From positions 1-64,000 of the forward strand of contig JAPDDQ010000018.1 in the NCBI GenBank assembly GCA_027587225.1: a DNA stretch of 64,000 nucleotides, given 5' to 3'. The position numbers were made by a program, and so were the translations under genes. The notes beneath the pieces are model-generated. The model was not told the DNA's origin, searched no databases, and worked only from the letters and a program-made list of their open reading frames with translations. The DNA comes from Solirubrobacter taibaiensis. Its GTDB lineage: Bacteria; Actinomycetota; Thermoleophilia; Solirubrobacterales; Solirubrobacteraceae. Of this stretch, positions 33,826-41,646 are shown piece by piece; within the stretch, counting starts at the first letter, position 1; every line of letters begins with the position of its first letter.

Positions 33826-34886
33826 GCGCGGGTCCTCCCTCCCGCGGCGAGCGCCGCAGTTGCTCTCCGGAGGGCGTCGGGGGATCCGAAGCCGCCGGCC
33901 TTGGTGACGATGCGAAACGGGTTGGGGCCGATCAAGCGGCCAAGGACGACGCCCGGCTCGAGCTCGTCCTCGACGAGCAGGCCGGTGGCGCCGAGCCGGC
34001 GCGCCACGTGCACGGCGGTGTCCCCGCCCGTGAGCACGAGGCCCGACAGGTGCGGCGCCGCGCGCGCGGCGGTCTCCGCGAGCGCTGCCGCGATCACGCG
34101 CGGGTCACCGGTGCCGTCGGCGGGATGGAGCACGCACGCGCGGGCGCAGTGCAGCGCGTCGATCACCTGCGCGGAGACGTCGCGTCCGTCGAGCGGCATC
34201 GCGACCGCCGGGGCGCACACGCGGGCGATCTGCTCCCGCGCCGTCGCGTTCGCGCTGCCGACGACGACGAGCACGCGCCCGCCGGGCCCGTCCTCCTCCG
34301 GCTCCTCCACGCCCGGCCCGGGATAGACGGCGCCGAGCGCCGCGGCCAGCCCCGCCGAGCCGACCCACAGCACGGACGACGGATCGTCGACGGAGCGTAC
34401 GATCGTTTCCAGGTCCTCGTCGGTCTCCGCGTCACGCACGTCCGCATTCGGGAACAGCTCGTGGAGATCGGACTGGTGGACGGGGGAGACCGGGTCGTGC
34501 GCGAACCGCGTCTCGTGCACCGGCACGCCGTCGAGCCGCTGCACGCCGCCGACCGTCGTCCGGCCCGTGGCGGGGAACGCGGGCGCGACGATCGCTCGCG
34601 TGCGCCCGCTCGCCGCCAGGGCCGCTTCGACCTCCGCGGCCAGCGGCCCGCGCAGCGTCGAGTCGACCTTCTTCATGACGATCTCGGCGCCGGCGAGCTG
34701 AACGGTGCGCACCCTGGCGGCCGCCTCGGCGGCGGGCAGCCCACGCGAGTCGGTGTCGATGACGACCGCGTCGGCGTCCATGCGCTCGCCCCGGAACGCC
34801 ACCGCGGTGCGGTGGCCGGCGCGCACCAGCTGCACGCCCGTGTCGGCGGCGCCGGTCAGGTCGTCGGCGATGACGGCGATGCGCAT
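33822..34886 (-). CDS. DUF1537 four-carbon acid-sugar kinase
   Basis: 354 residues from ATG 34886; the open frame continues upstream only as a shadow of the sialidase-like gene. MRIAVIADDLTGAADTGVQLVRAG is the DUF1537 N-terminal signature, with KKVDSTLRGPLAAEVEA nearby; the C-terminal nucleotide-binding half shows VVVGSANATAREQ, LVLTGGDTAVHVARRLGA and TKAGGFGSPDAL. These kinases phosphorylate threonate, erythronate or related acids at the 4-position using ATP. Pairing with PdxA2 downstream completes a two-step route to dihydroxyacetone phosphate. The exact acid is not set by the sequence. Confidence 0.9.
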   Translation of the reverse strand: MRIAVIADDLTGAADTGVQLVRAGHRTAVAFRGERMDADAVVIDTDSRGLPAAEAAARVRTVQLAGAEIVMKKVDSTLRGPLAAEVEAALAASGRTRAIVAPAFPATGRTTVGGVQRLDGVPVHETRFAHDPVSPVHQSDLHELFPNADVRDAETDEDLETIVRSVDDPSSVLWVGSAGLAAALGAVYPGPGVEEPEEDGPGGRVLVVVGSANATAREQIARVCAPAVAMPLDGRDVSAQVIDALHCARACVLHPADGTGDPRVIAAALAETAARAAPHLSGLVLTGGDTAVHVARRLGATGLLVEDELEPGVVLGRLIGPNPFRIVTKAGGFGSPDALRRATAALAAGGRTRA

Positions 34887-36082
34887 CAGAACGGGTGCGC
34901 GTGGCTGACGTGCTCGCGGTAGACCCAGTCCACCTCGGACCGGATCCACGCCTCGGTCACGCGGACGTACTTGATGCACTGGCGCCCGCGGTAGGAGTAG
35001 GCGACGTGGATCGCACCGTCGTCGCCCGCGACGACCGTCGGGTACGCGCACACGCGGTTGCCGGGCTCGTTCGCATCCCCGAAGAATCCGTCGCCGGGAT
35101 CGACGTGGCGCATGTACGGCCAGGTCTTCCCGCCGTCCTCGGACAGCGCGATCGTCAGCGGGTAGCGGCGCTTGGGCCACGTCGGGGTGCCCGGATCGTC
35201 GTTGGCGCTGAAGTGGTTGAACACGATCGCGATCGCGCCGCTCGGCAGCGTGGCGGCCTGGATCGACGCGTTGTTGTTCGGGAGCACCGTGCGCTCGGCT
35301 TCTGACCACGTCACGCCGTCGCTTGACCGGCTCACGTAGATGCGGTCGGCGGCGCGGCTGCGGAAGAACAGCGCGAGCCCGTCCTCGGTCTCCACCAGCG
35401 ACGGGTGCACCCGGCCCTTCGAACCGGGCACCGGATGCTCGGTCCACGTCTCGCCGTCGTCCGACACGCGCACGACACTGTGGTCGTCGCCATGCCGTCC
35501 GCCGGCCTCGAGCGAGTAGTACATGGGAAACAGCCAGCGTCCGTCCGCGAGCACCTTCGGCGGGTGCCGGCAGAACGAGCCCGGCGTGTCGACGTAGACC
35601 TCCTCCTCGCCCCACGTGCGGCCCTCGTCGAGCGAGATCCGGCGCCGGATCTGCGACGTCCACTGCATGGGGAAGAGGCCCTCGAAGCCGCCCGCGTCCC
35701 ATTGCTCGCGCGTCATCCCGCGCGTCTCCTGAGACGTGTACAGCAGCCACAGCGCACCGGCCGGCGTGAGGAACAGGCACGGGTTCTGCTCCGAGCGATC
35801 CAGCGACGTCGTGACGAAGTGCGGCGCCTCCCAGGCGCCGGCGCCGGCGGGCAGCCGCGACAGCCCGATGCGGATGTCGCCATAGCCCTCCGCCGAGCCC
35901 GCGAACCACACGCACAACAGGTCGCCGCTCGGCAGCAGCGTGAGGTTCGGCGCGTGGTCCTCATCGCCCAGCGACGGGATGAACGCGTCGACGCGGCCCT
36001 TGTCGTCGGGCGGGAGGAACAACTCGCCACCCCGCACCTGTGCCTGCAGGTCGAGCACCGCGGAACCGATCAGCGCACTCAC
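34886..36082 (-). CDS. BNR-repeat sialidase-like protein, apparently cytoplasmic
   Basis: 398 residues. Four Asp-box (BNR) repeats are visible: ISLDEGRTWGEE, VSDDGETWTEH, SSDGVTWSEAE and SEDGGKTWPYM, in a six-bladed-propeller layout with HPSLVETEDGLALFFRS and NASIQAATLPSGAIAIVFNH. It resembles the sialidase_2/exo-alpha-sialidase-like family often found in catabolic clusters, not a proven neuraminidase. No signal peptide (start SALIGSAVLDLQAQ), so it probably acts inside the cell on an imported glycoside or lactone. It overlaps the kinase gene by 1 nt and the aldolase gene by 4 nt. Confidence 0.85.
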   Translation of the reverse strand: MSALIGSAVLDLQAQVRGGELFLPPDDKGRVDAFIPSLGDEDHAPNLTLLPSGDLLCVWFAGSAEGYGDIRIGLSRLPAGAGAWEAPHFVTTSLDRSEQNPCLFLTPAGALWLLYTSQETRGMTREQWDAGGFEGLFPMQWTSQIRRRISLDEGRTWGEEEVYVDTPGSFCRHPPKVLADGRWLFPMYYSLEAGGRHGDDHSVVRVSDDGETWTEHPVPGSKGRVHPSLVETEDGLALFFRSRAADRIYVSRSSDGVTWSEAERTVLPNNNASIQAATLPSGAIAIVFNHFSANDDPGTPTWPKRRYPLTIALSEDGGKTWPYMRHVDPGDGFFGDANEPGNRVCAYPTVVAGDDGAIHVAYSYRGRQCIKYVRVTEAWIRSEVDWVYREHVSHAHPF

Positions 36083-36918
36083 GCCCGCACTCCTTCGATC
36101 TGGTCGGCGAGTTCACGCAGCGCGCCGTCGTCGGTGACCGGTGTGAGCGGTGGGCGCACCGTCCCGAGGTCGTTCCCGGAGCGCAGGCTCGCCAGCCGCT
36201 TGCGTGCCGCGAACCCGGTGGCCGCGTCGCGGATGGTGCGCAGCCGCGCCGACCGCTCGGCGGCGGCCTCGGCGTCGCCGGACCGGACGGCCTCGTAGAT
36301 GCTCACGACGAGCTCCGGCGCCGCATTGGCCAGGCCGGAGACGACGCCGGACCCGCCGCGGCCGAGCCGCGTCGCCAGGTCGTCCTCGGTGCCGACGAGC
36401 ACCTCGCGGCCCGCGGCCACGATCGCGGGCGTGTACTCCGCTTCCTCACCCGAGTCTTTCACGCCCCACACCGGCAGCGCACCCACCACCTCCGGCGGGA
36501 TCGGGACCGAGAAGCGGGGGATGTGGTAAAGCACGACGGGGTGGCGGGAGGCCGCCACGACCGGCTCGTAGAACGCGAGCAGGCCCGCGGCGGACGCCGG
36601 CTTGAAGAAGTACGGCGGCAGCACCATCACGCCGGGCGCGTCGAAGTCCTCGAGCGCGGCGAGCAGCGCGAGCGTGTCCGGCAGGTTGGCCTCGGCCACG
36701 GTCGGGATCACGGGCACGGGGGAGTCCGCGAGCGCGCGGAGCACCTCGAGCTTCTCGTGCGCGGCCACCGACGGACCCTCGCCGTTGGTGCCGAACGCGA
36801 CGATGCCCGTGACCCCGCGCTCCGCGAGCCACTCCACGTGCGCGCGGTACGCGTCGAGGTCGATGGAGAAGTCGTCGCGGAACGGCGTCACCGCTGCGAC
36901 ATACACACCTTCGATCAT
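36079..36918 (-). CDS. DapA/NanA-family aldolase or dehydratase
   Basis: 279 residues from ATG 36918, overlapping the transporter stop (TGATG). The Schiff-base Lys is at 154 (WGVKDSGEE), the catalytic Tyr at 131 (VVLYHIPRF) and the glycine-rich carboxylate loop at 42-47 reads FGTNGEG rather than the GTTGE of dihydrodipicolinate synthase. This substitution and the context point to a catabolic member (2-keto-3-deoxy acid aldolase, sialic acid lyase or acid-sugar dehydratase type) rather than lysine synthesis. It sits between the transporter and the sialidase-like gene. Confidence 0.88.
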   Translation of the reverse strand: MIEGVYVAAVTPFRDDFSIDLDAYRAHVEWLAERGVTGIVAFGTNGEGPSVAAHEKLEVLRALADSPVPVIPTVAEANLPDTLALLAALEDFDAPGVMVLPPYFFKPASAAGLLAFYEPVVAASRHPVVLYHIPRFSVPIPPEVVGALPVWGVKDSGEEAEYTPAIVAAGREVLVGTEDDLATRLGRGGSGVVSGLANAAPELVVSIYEAVRSGDAEAAAERSARLRTIRDAATGFAARKRLASLRSGNDLGTVRPPLTPVTDDGALRELADQIEGVRA

Positions 36919-38366
36919 CAGAACAGGCCTCCGATCTGGCTGGGAAGGTTCTTGGCGATGCCCCAGGCGGCCCAGAACCCGATGCCGCCGATGACCAGCA
37001 GGATCAGGTTCTCCCACCACTTGTTCGCCCAACCCTTGAGCATCCACTTCTTGTTGTTGGTCATCCAGATGAGGCCGATGATCATCGCCGGGACGACGAA
37101 CACCTGGATGGCGTTGCCGAACACGGTGATGGACACCAGGCCGGGGCCGTTCGGGAGCGTGAACAGGATCGGCGGGATCAGCAGCAGCGCCTGGATCCAG
37201 CGGAACATCGGGTCGCGCACGAGCGCGGCGATGCGGACGTGCCGCTGCGGGGTGACGACGTCGGCCGGCGTGTCGGGCAGCCCGGCCGGCTCGGCGGTGT
37301 TGTACTTGGCGGCGCGCTTGGGGAAGGTCTTGTGGACGGCCTCGATCGCGATCCGCGGGAACGTGTAGACCTGCGTGCCGATGTTGTCGAAGACGGCGAA
37401 GAAGATCGCGATCCACAGCAGCGGTGGGCCGGCCGGGCCGATCGCCAGCTCCATCATGCGGGCGAGGTCCTCCGGGCCGTCGATGGTCGCGCCCTGGCCG
37501 CGCATGAGCTCGGCGGCGACGACCCAGATGGCGATGTTGAGCACGATCAGCGTGCAGACGCCGAACAGCAGGTCGTAGACCTGGAGCTTGCGGTACTTCG
37601 GGCCCTTCCAGCCCTTGTCCGCGACGAAGTACGGGTACATCAGGTTCGCGACCGAGCCGCCGACGGCGCCGATGATCGCGACGACGACGAGCCACGCGCC
37701 GTACGCGCCCCGGTCCTCGGGCATCGAGAACGTCAGACCCTGGAAGAACGCGCCGACGTCGATCCCGCTGCCGATCAGCGCCCAGATGAAGATCAGCACG
37801 AGCGTCGCCATGGCGAAGTTGGCGGTGTGCTCGAGCCACTTGTACTCGTTCGGGCGTGAGGCCATGAAGACCACCGCGGCGAGCACCACGAGCGCCCACA
37901 TGAACACGCCCCATTGCCCGCCGAACTCACCGAACAAGTAGAAGAGCGCGGTGCCGGCGCCGAGGAACAGGAAGCAGTGGTAGACGATGCCGAGCGCCAC
38001 CGAGCAGATGCCGAGGAACATCGGGAACCCGCGCCACACGCGCTCGAAGCCGTCGAGGATCGTGTTGTCGCCCGTGCTGTTGCAGAGCTGGTACTTCGTG
38101 AGCGCCGACACCACGAAGTAGCGCGCGAGCGTCGCGATGACGAGCGCCCACATCAGCACGTAGCCGTAGTTGGCGCCTGACACCGAGGAGTTGATCAGGT
38201 CGCCGGTACCGAGCCACGACAGCGCGACCACGATGCCGGGGCCCATGCCCTTGATGTAGCCCGCGAAGTTGTGCGGGACCGGGATCTCGGCCTCGGCGGC
38301 CGGCGCGTTCGGCGCCGACGCGGGTGCGGTGCGCGGCTCGAGCATGGTGGGCGTGGACGGGGTCAC
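36918..38366 (-). CDS. Nramp-superfamily transporter lacking canonical metal motifs
   Basis: 482 residues from GTG 38366, supported by GGAGG 6 nt upstream. About eleven to twelve membrane helices. The start of the first core helix, GPGIVVALSWLGTGDLINSS, aligns with the Nramp opening GPG...DPGN, but DPGN is replaced by GTGD. The helix-6 region reads AIIGAVGGSVANLMYPYF, without a clear MPH motif. It is therefore Nramp-fold but unlikely to be a normal Mn/Fe carrier. As the first gene of the acid-sugar operon it probably imports the organic substrate; this is inference. The N-terminal ~30 residues are Ala/Pro-rich and cytoplasmic. Confidence 0.85.
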   Translation of the reverse strand: MTPSTPTMLEPRTAPASAPNAPAAEAEIPVPHNFAGYIKGMGPGIVVALSWLGTGDLINSSVSGANYGYVLMWALVIATLARYFVVSALTKYQLCNSTGDNTILDGFERVWRGFPMFLGICSVALGIVYHCFLFLGAGTALFYLFGEFGGQWGVFMWALVVLAAVVFMASRPNEYKWLEHTANFAMATLVLIFIWALIGSGIDVGAFFQGLTFSMPEDRGAYGAWLVVVAIIGAVGGSVANLMYPYFVADKGWKGPKYRKLQVYDLLFGVCTLIVLNIAIWVVAAELMRGQGATIDGPEDLARMMELAIGPAGPPLLWIAIFFAVFDNIGTQVYTFPRIAIEAVHKTFPKRAAKYNTAEPAGLPDTPADVVTPQRHVRIAALVRDPMFRWIQALLLIPPILFTLPNGPGLVSITVFGNAIQVFVVPAMIIGLIWMTNNKKWMLKGWANKWWENLILLVIGGIGFWAAWGIAKNLPSQIGGLF

Positions 38367-38474
38367 AACGTGCCTCCGGTCGCCCCATTGTCGCGCGGAA
38401 TCGAAGCGGACATGGAATCTCTCTCCCTGACTCTGGAACTTCTACGAACTCGGCCTTGCGGCCGACGGATACAA

Positions 38475-38503
38475 CTTATAATCTGTGACCTACAGGTTGT
38501 CAA
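38475..38503 (-). promoter_or_regulatory. Sigma70-type promoter of the acid-sugar operon
   Basis: On the minus strand, TTGACA (38503-38498), a 17-nt spacer and TATAAG (38480-38475) form a near-consensus promoter about 110 nt upstream of the transporter GTG. The surrounding DNA is clearly AT-richer than the rest of the window. Confidence 0.75.
38488..38497. promoter_or_regulatory. Candidate GntR operator inside the operon promoter
   Basis: ACCT-AC-AGGT occupies the end of the promoter spacer next to the -35 box, a position where a bound repressor blocks polymerase. A close copy (ACCTATAGGC) lies at 39728-39737 at the start of the GntR gene. Confidence 0.5.
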
Positions 38504-38546
38504 CTCGAACTTATGTAAGGATTGAGGAAATGGCGGAAGGCGAGCG

Positions 38547-39728
38547 ATGAGCGGGTTGGTGGCCCTGCGGCGGATGCCGGCGTGGGACTCGCCGGTCGTG
38601 ACCGGGACCGCGCTGGCCACTGCCGTCTCCACCGTGGGCGTGCTGCCCGCGTATCTGGCGGGCGCGCTCGCGCCGCAGATCCGCGCGGAGTTCGGGATCG
38701 GGCCGGCCGCGGTCGGGCTCGCCCTGTCCGCCTGCTTCATCTCGCAGTCGCTGTTCTCCGCGCGACTGGGCCGGGTCGTCGACCGGCTCGGGGCGATCCC
38801 GAGCCTGCGCGCGGCCGCGCTGACGACCGCGGTCGTCGCGGGCACGATCGCGGCGCTGGCCGGCTCGTTCGCGATGTTCGTCGTGCTCCTGCTCGCGACG
38901 GGCATCGTCAACGGCATCGCGCAGCTCGCCGCGAGCGCGACGGTCGCCGACAACGTGCCGGCGCGACGGCAGGGCGTCGCGTTCGGGATCAAGGAAGCCG
39001 CGAAGCCGGGCGCCACGCTGCTGTGCGGCATCGCCGTGCCGATCGCCGTGCTGATCGACTGGCGCTGGGCGTTCGTCGCGTGCGCCGTGCTCGCGCTGTC
39101 GCTGCTCGTCGCCTCCAACGGCTTCGCGAGCGCGCGCGTGCACGAGAAGACCGCCGCCGCGCCCGCCGGCCGCGCGTCGCTCGCGCTGATGATGTTCGCC
39201 GTGGCCGCCGCGCTCGGCTCGGCCGTCGGCACCACCGCCGGGACGTTCATGGTCGACACGCTGATGACGGACGGCATGTCGGCCGGCGCGGCGGGCGCGC
39301 TGCTGGTCGTCGGCAGCGTCACCTCGATCGTGATCCGGATCGTGATCGGCGTGCGCGCCGACCGGATGGAGCGCGGGCACTTCCTGCGCGTCGCCGCGCT
39401 GCTCGCCGCGGGCGCGCCCGGCTTCGCGCTGCTGGCCGTCGGCTCCGGTCCGCTGCTCGTGCTCGGCGCGATGCTCGCCTTCGGCGGCGGCTGGGGGTGG
39501 GCGGGACTCTTGAATTTCGCCGTCGTGCGCCGCAGCCCGAAGGCGGCCGCCACCGCCGCGGGCGTCGTGCTGGCCGGCGCGTCGTTCGGCGGCGGCTCGG
39601 GGCCGCTGCTCTTCGGCCTCGTCGCCGAGCACTTCTCCTACGCGACGGGCTGGTGGCTGTGCGCGCTGCTGGCGCTCGTCGCCTCCGGCATCGTGCTCGC
39701 GGCGCGGAGGCGTCTGATCCGCCAATAA
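38547..39728 (+). CDS. Major facilitator superfamily transporter
   Basis: 393 residues, about twelve membrane helices, from ATG 38547 with GGAAGG upstream. The loop motif after helix 2 (SARLGRVVDRLGAIPSL) matches the MFS A motif, and a second half-copy appears (IGVRADRMERGHFL). The central KEAAKPGATLLCG segment is typical of CynX/NimT-like or sugar-acid MFS carriers. It diverges from the acid-sugar operon and precedes the GntR gene by 10 nt, so it likely forms a transporter-regulator unit in the same regulon. Confidence 0.88.
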   Translation: MSGLVALRRMPAWDSPVVTGTALATAVSTVGVLPAYLAGALAPQIRAEFGIGPAAVGLALSACFISQSLFSARLGRVVDRLGAIPSLRAAALTTAVVAGTIAALAGSFAMFVVLLLATGIVNGIAQLAASATVADNVPARRQGVAFGIKEAAKPGATLLCGIAVPIAVLIDWRWAFVACAVLALSLLVASNGFASARVHEKTAAAPAGRASLALMMFAVAAALGSAVGTTAGTFMVDTLMTDGMSAGAAGALLVVGSVTSIVIRIVIGVRADRMERGHFLRVAALLAAGAPGFALLAVGSGPLLVLGAMLAFGGGWGWAGLLNFAVVRRSPKAAATAAGVVLAGASFGGGSGPLLFGLVAEHFSYATGWWLCALLALVASGIVLAARRRLIRQ

Positions 39729-39737
39729 CCTATAGGC
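39728..39737. promoter_or_regulatory. Second copy of the candidate GntR operator
   Basis: ACCTATAGGC, containing the perfect palindrome CCTATAGG, sits between the MFS stop and the GTG start of the GntR gene. It matches the promoter-borne ACCTACAGGT in eight of ten positions, fitting autoregulation. Confidence 0.45.
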
Positions 39738-39738
39738 A

Positions 39739-40410
39739 GTGGTCAGCGCCGTCCTCTTCCAAACCAAGGCCGACCATGCCTACTTTTATCTGCGGCAGGA
39801 GATCGCGCGCGGTGCGCTGCCGGCCGGCGAGCCGATCAACCAGGAAGAGCTCGCGCGCACGATGGCCATCAGCGTCACGCCACTGCGCGAGGCACTTCGT
39901 CGGCTCGCCGCCGAGGGCTTCATCGTCCTCGCCGCCCACCGGGACGCGCGGGTCGCGCCGCTGAGCGACGAGGAGGCCCAGCACCTGCGTGAGATGCGCG
40001 TGCCGCTCGAGTCGCTGGCGGCCGGTCTTGCCGCCTCGCGCATCACCGCGGGCCAGCGCACCGAGCTCCAAGCCCTGGCTGACGAGCTCGAGCCGCTGGG
40101 CGAGCACGCCACCGAGCGAGCGCTCGACGCCCACCGCGCGTTCCACGCGGCGATCTGGGAAGCGGCCCACAACCCACCGCTGACGAGCACCCTCGCGCTG
40201 TTGTGGGACCGCGCCGACCGCTACCGCCGCCACACGCTGAGCGAGATCCGCGGCACCGGCACCACGCGCACGGCCGACTTCGAACAGCACTACGAGCTGC
40301 GCGACCTGATCGTCGCCGGCGACAGCCCCGGCGCGTCCGACCTGATGCGCCGCCACGTCGAAGAGAGCCTCCCGAGCCGCGGCGTCGCCGCGGCCGAAGA
40401 AGTGTCCTAG
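39739..40410 (+). CDS. GntR-family regulator (FCD-type ligand domain)
   Basis: 223 residues from GTG. The N-terminal winged helix is clear (YLRQEIARGALPAGEPI, then LARTMAISVTPLREALRRLAAEGF). The all-helical C-terminal FCD domain holds the expected metal/ligand His residues (AHRAFHAAIWEAAHNPPL; RRHVEESL). FCD GntR proteins sense sugar acids and other organic acids. Given the matching palindromes in the acid-sugar operon promoter and at its own start, it is the best candidate repressor of that operon and of the MFS gene. Confidence 0.9.
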   Translation: MVSAVLFQTKADHAYFYLRQEIARGALPAGEPINQEELARTMAISVTPLREALRRLAAEGFIVLAAHRDARVAPLSDEEAQHLREMRVPLESLAAGLAASRITAGQRTELQALADELEPLGEHATERALDAHRAFHAAIWEAAHNPPLTSTLALLWDRADRYRRHTLSEIRGTGTTRTADFEQHYELRDLIVAGDSPGASDLMRRHVEESLPSRGVAAAEEVS

Positions 40411-40428
40411 ACAATATCTTCCTAGGAC
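40404..40428. promoter_or_regulatory. Inverted repeat overlapping the EamA gene promoter
   Basis: GTCCTAG (40404-40410) and CTAGGAC (40422-40428) are perfect 7-bp arms with an AT-rich 11-nt centre. A likely promoter overlaps it: TAGACA (40408-40413), 17 nt, TAAAGT (40431-40436), with ATG only 7 nt beyond the -10. It is an operator candidate rather than a terminator. Confidence 0.5.
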
Positions 40429-40443
40429 GCTAAAGTTGTTTCC

Positions 40444-41343
40444 ATGGAAGCAACTTGGCGATGGACGTTGATCACCGCGATCGCCCCGATCGCGTGGGGC
40501 TCGAACTACTACGTCACGCGTGAGTTCCTGCCGGCGGACAGCGCGCTGTGGGGCGCGGTCATCCGGGCCTTGCCCGCCGGGCTGTTGTTGCTGCTGATCG
40601 CCCGGCGCAGACCGCGCGGCGCGTGGTGGTGGCGCTCGGCGCTGCTGGGCGCGATGAACGTCGGCGCCTTCTTCGCCCTGATCTACCTCGCCGCGCAGCA
40701 GCTGCCGACGAGCATCGCCTCGACGATCATGGCGGCCTCGCCGATCGCGCTGATGCTGATGGCCTGGGCGCTGATGGCCGAGCGCCCGCGCGTGGTCCCG
40801 CTCGTCGGCGCCGCGATCGGGATCGCCGGCGTCGCGACCATGCTGCTCGGGGGCGGCGGGTCGGTGTCGGCGCTCGGAGTGGCGGCCTCGATCACGGCCA
40901 TGCTCATGTCCGCCGCGGGCTACGTGCTGGCCAAGCGCTGGAGCGGCGACGTCGACCTGCTGGCTTCGACCGCGTGGCAGTTGCTCGCCGGCGGACTGCT
41001 GCTGGTCGTCCCCGCGGCGCTCGTCGAAGGCGCACCGCCTGCGCTCGACGCGCCGGCCCTGCTCGGCTTCGCCTACGTGACCGTGATTGCGACCGCGCTG
41101 GCGTTCGTGGCCTGGTTCGGTGGGCTGCGTCACCTGCCCGCCTCGACCGTGGGGCTCATCGGGTTGCTCAACCCGGTCACCGGCGTGCTGCTCGGCACGT
41201 TGCTCGCGGGCGAGCTGCTCACCTGGCGCCAGCTGTTCGGGATGGCGCTCGTGCTCGGCGCGATCCTCGTCGGACGAGCGACGGCGCCTGTGTGGCCTGC
41301 TTCACGGTGGCTGTCGGTTCACCGCCGCCGGTTGGCCAGCTGA
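40444..41343 (+). CDS. EamA/DMT-family transporter
   Basis: 299 residues with ten membrane helices in two EamA repeats: the first opens with WRWTLITAIAPIAWGSNYYV, the second with GVAASITAMLMSAAGYVLAKRW. Such proteins export or exchange amino acids, purines or other metabolites. It begins 33 nt after the GntR gene but has its own promoter and inverted repeat, so it may be regulated separately. A short leader suggests near-leaderless translation. Confidence 0.9.
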   Translation: MEATWRWTLITAIAPIAWGSNYYVTREFLPADSALWGAVIRALPAGLLLLLIARRRPRGAWWWRSALLGAMNVGAFFALIYLAAQQLPTSIASTIMAASPIALMLMAWALMAERPRVVPLVGAAIGIAGVATMLLGGGGSVSALGVAASITAMLMSAAGYVLAKRWSGDVDLLASTAWQLLAGGLLLVVPAALVEGAPPALDAPALLGFAYVTVIATALAFVAWFGGLRHLPASTVGLIGLLNPVTGVLLGTLLAGELLTWRQLFGMALVLGAILVGRATAPVWPASRWLSVHRRRLAS

Positions 41344-41424
41344 CTCCCCATCGCGCAGGGCCGCGAAAAGAGAGAGTTCCGAGTGCAGCAACCAACGCTC
41401 TCGAACCGCAAAAGGACCTCTCAG

Positions 41425-41643
41425 ATGATCATCCGTGGCTTCCTCGCTCTCGCCGTCTCCGCCGTCCTTGGTATCGGCACCCTGGTCGTCGTCAACAACG
41501 CCTCCAACGACGCCAACGAGACGGCGAAGGACATCACCCGCCAGTCGCTCGAGTACCAGAAGGAGGCCATGAAGGACGCCGACGCGCAGTCCAAGGCCAT
41601 CCAGGAGGACGTCGCCGCGCAGATCGACGCGGCCACCAAGTAG
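41425..41643 (+). CDS. Small membrane-anchored or exported hypothetical protein
   Basis: 72 residues from ATG 41425, chosen because AAAAGGA lies 7 nt upstream and a hydrophobic segment follows at once (IIRGFLALAVSAVLGIGTLVVV). The remaining ~50 residues are charged and helical (ETAKDITRQSLEYQKEAMKD), probably a coiled coil outside the membrane. A longer in-frame start at 41383 is less likely. No family recognised. Confidence 0.7.
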   Translation: MIIRGFLALAVSAVLGIGTLVVVNNASNDANETAKDITRQSLEYQKEAMKDADAQSKAIQEDVAAQIDAATK

Positions 41644-41646
41644 ACC

